Shown here one piece after another: positions 63,298-64,000 of a stretch of 64,000 nt of DNA. Within the stretch, counting starts at the first letter, position 1. Each line of letters begins with the position of its first letter. The stretch is from Nocardioides sp. ChNu-153. GTDB lineage: Bacteria > Actinomycetota > Actinomycetes > Propionibacteriales > Nocardioidaceae. The stretch spans positions 310,001-374,000 of the forward strand of contig NZ_JADEVT010000001.1 in the NCBI RefSeq assembly GCF_030466625.1, written 5' to 3'. The translations under genes and the position numbers were made by a program. The notes under the pieces are model-generated. The model was given only the letters and a program-made list of their open reading frames with translations, had not been told where the DNA came from and searched no databases.

Positions 63298-63581
63298 GCG
63301 ACCTGGCCGCGGCGCTCGACATCCTCGGAGCCCGCTGGGCGTTGCTCGTCGTCGACCAGCTGCTCGACGGGCCACAGCGCTACGGGGACCTGCAGCGGGC
63401 CCTGGGGGCGCCGACGAACATGCTCGCCATCCGTCTGCGCGAGCTCGAGGCGGCGGGCGTCCTGTCCCGGCTGCCGCTGAAGCACAACACCCGCGCCTAC
63501 GCGCTCACCGAACGCGGTCTCGCCCTGCGAGAACCGATCCTCGCGCTGAGGAGATGGGGCGCCGAGGGGGCTCCTCCGTGA
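63294..63581 (+). CDS. HxlR-family transcriptional regulator
   Basis: 95 residues, ATG overlapping the VOC stop. The winged helix is complete (ALDILGARWALLVVDQLLDGPQRYGDLQRALGAPTNMLAIRLREL, then LTERGLALREPILALRRWG). The usual N-terminal Cys of redox-sensing HxlR proteins is missing because the protein begins directly at the helix. It probably controls its own operon with the VOC gene. A hairpin lies downstream. Confidence 0.87.
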   Translation: MSDLAAALDILGARWALLVVDQLLDGPQRYGDLQRALGAPTNMLAIRLRELEAAGVLSRLPLKHNTRAYALTERGLALREPILALRRWGAEGAPP

Positions 63582-63648
63582 CGAGCGCGCCACGTCTCAG
63601 CGCGTCCTACCGCCGGCACCCCGACCTCGTGATGTCCATCTGAGCGAT

Positions 63649-63663
63649 GCGCCCTCAGGGCGC
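63649..63663. terminator. Terminator-like hairpin between convergent genes
   Basis: GCGCCC-TCA-GGGCGC is a perfect 6-bp stem with a 3-nt loop; the loop is the stop codon of the minus-strand gene that follows. Confidence 0.5.
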
Positions 63664-64000
63664 GGGGACGTCGAACCCCGAGCGGTTCACCGTGAGCGTC
63701 GACAACTGATCGACCTCCCACGGCGCGGTCTCGCCGCCGGTCCACCGCGCCGCGCAGGTGTAGCTGCCGTTGCCCACGTCGTCGGGCTGGCCCTGCAGAC
63801 CGAACGAGCCGTCCACCGTGGCCGCGTCGCCGTCCCGGTGCACGCTCTCCGGCACGTCGAACCGCAGCTCGTCCTCGGTCGTCTCCTGCAGGGCCGCCTC
63901 GCAGGCGAGGCGCGCCCCGTGGTCGGTGGGCGGCCCGTCGCGGTCGATGAAGAGGTATCCGGCCGCGAGCGCGAACACCCCGACCCCCGTCGCGAGGGCG
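63655..64000 (-). CDS. C-terminal part of an uncharacterised membrane-anchored protein (partial)
   Basis: The frame stays open to the window edge, so the start lies beyond 64000; at least 115 residues are visible. A hydrophobic segment (ALATGVGVFALAAGYLFI) followed by a soluble, probably extracytoplasmic, beta-rich domain with two cysteines (ARLACEAAL and SYTCAARW) that could form a disulfide. I do not recognise the family. It is convergent with the HxlR gene. Confidence 0.65.
   Translation of the reverse strand, partial: ALATGVGVFALAAGYLFIDRDGPPTDHGARLACEAALQETTEDELRFDVPESVHRDGDAATVDGSFGLQGQPDDVGNGSYTCAARWTGGETAPWEVDQLSTLTVNRSGFDVPAP

Overview
This 64-kb window is chromosomal DNA of a very GC-rich actinomycete. 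Third codon positions are almost all G or C, GTG starts are common, and many genes begin with no leader, having a TANNNT -10 box only 5-8 nt before the start codon. FO synthase (coenzyme F420), a His-tailed GroEL1, GuaB3 and a ChoD-like GMC oxidoreductase fit Actinomycetota. The order groES-groEL1, guaB, guaB3, ChoD-like, guaA recalls mycobacteria, while overall content looks most like Nocardioidaceae; that placement is inference. No rRNA, tRNA, insertion sequence, prophage or CRISPR array was seen.

Region 1 (1-17.4 kb) is a catabolic island for a carboxylic acid. A TetR gene diverges from thiolase, two SDRs, a MaoC hydratase, a kinase-like protein plus an acyl-CoA dehydrogenase that together look like a split ACAD10/ACAD11, and two further acyl-CoA dehydrogenases. 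After a convergent PucR regulator come a complete Liv-type ABC importer and an acyl-CoA ligase. Import, CoA activation, possible phosphorylation and elimination of a 4-hydroxyacyl-CoA, and beta-oxidation can all be read from it.

Region 2 (17.4-35.3 kb) is mostly housekeeping: a methyltransferase, two related secreted proteins of unknown function, groES-groEL under CIRCE control with a strange poly-C spacer, an ACT-GNAT protein, guaB, guaB3, a nitrilase-family hydrolase, glpD, a succinate-semialdehyde dehydrogenase, a GMC oxidoreductase, guaA and a LapA-like protein.

Region 3 (35.3-49.8 kb) has a ROK repressor divergent from a xylose-type ABC importer, a cytochrome P450, FO synthase, an acyl-CoA dehydrogenase divergent from a MerR regulator with duplicated operators, a HAD phosphatase and a 997-residue surface protein with GGAP repeats and fibronectin type III domains.

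Region 4 (49.8-59.6 kb) is the best candidate for an undescribed system. A GntR/FCD regulator lies between a gamma-glutamyltransferase/DUF1275 pair and a six-gene set: DHDPS-like lyase lacking the usual Tyr, APC permease, alpha/beta hydrolase, FAD monooxygenase, Leu/Val-type dehydrogenase and cupin. The same operator, close to ATTG-CATC-CAAT, occurs before three transcription units and is doubled with exactly 20-bp spacing at two of them. The substrate is unknown.

Region 5 (59.6-64 kb) contains two uncharacterised proteins, a FUSC-type exporter, a VOC/HxlR pair and a truncated membrane protein at the window edge.
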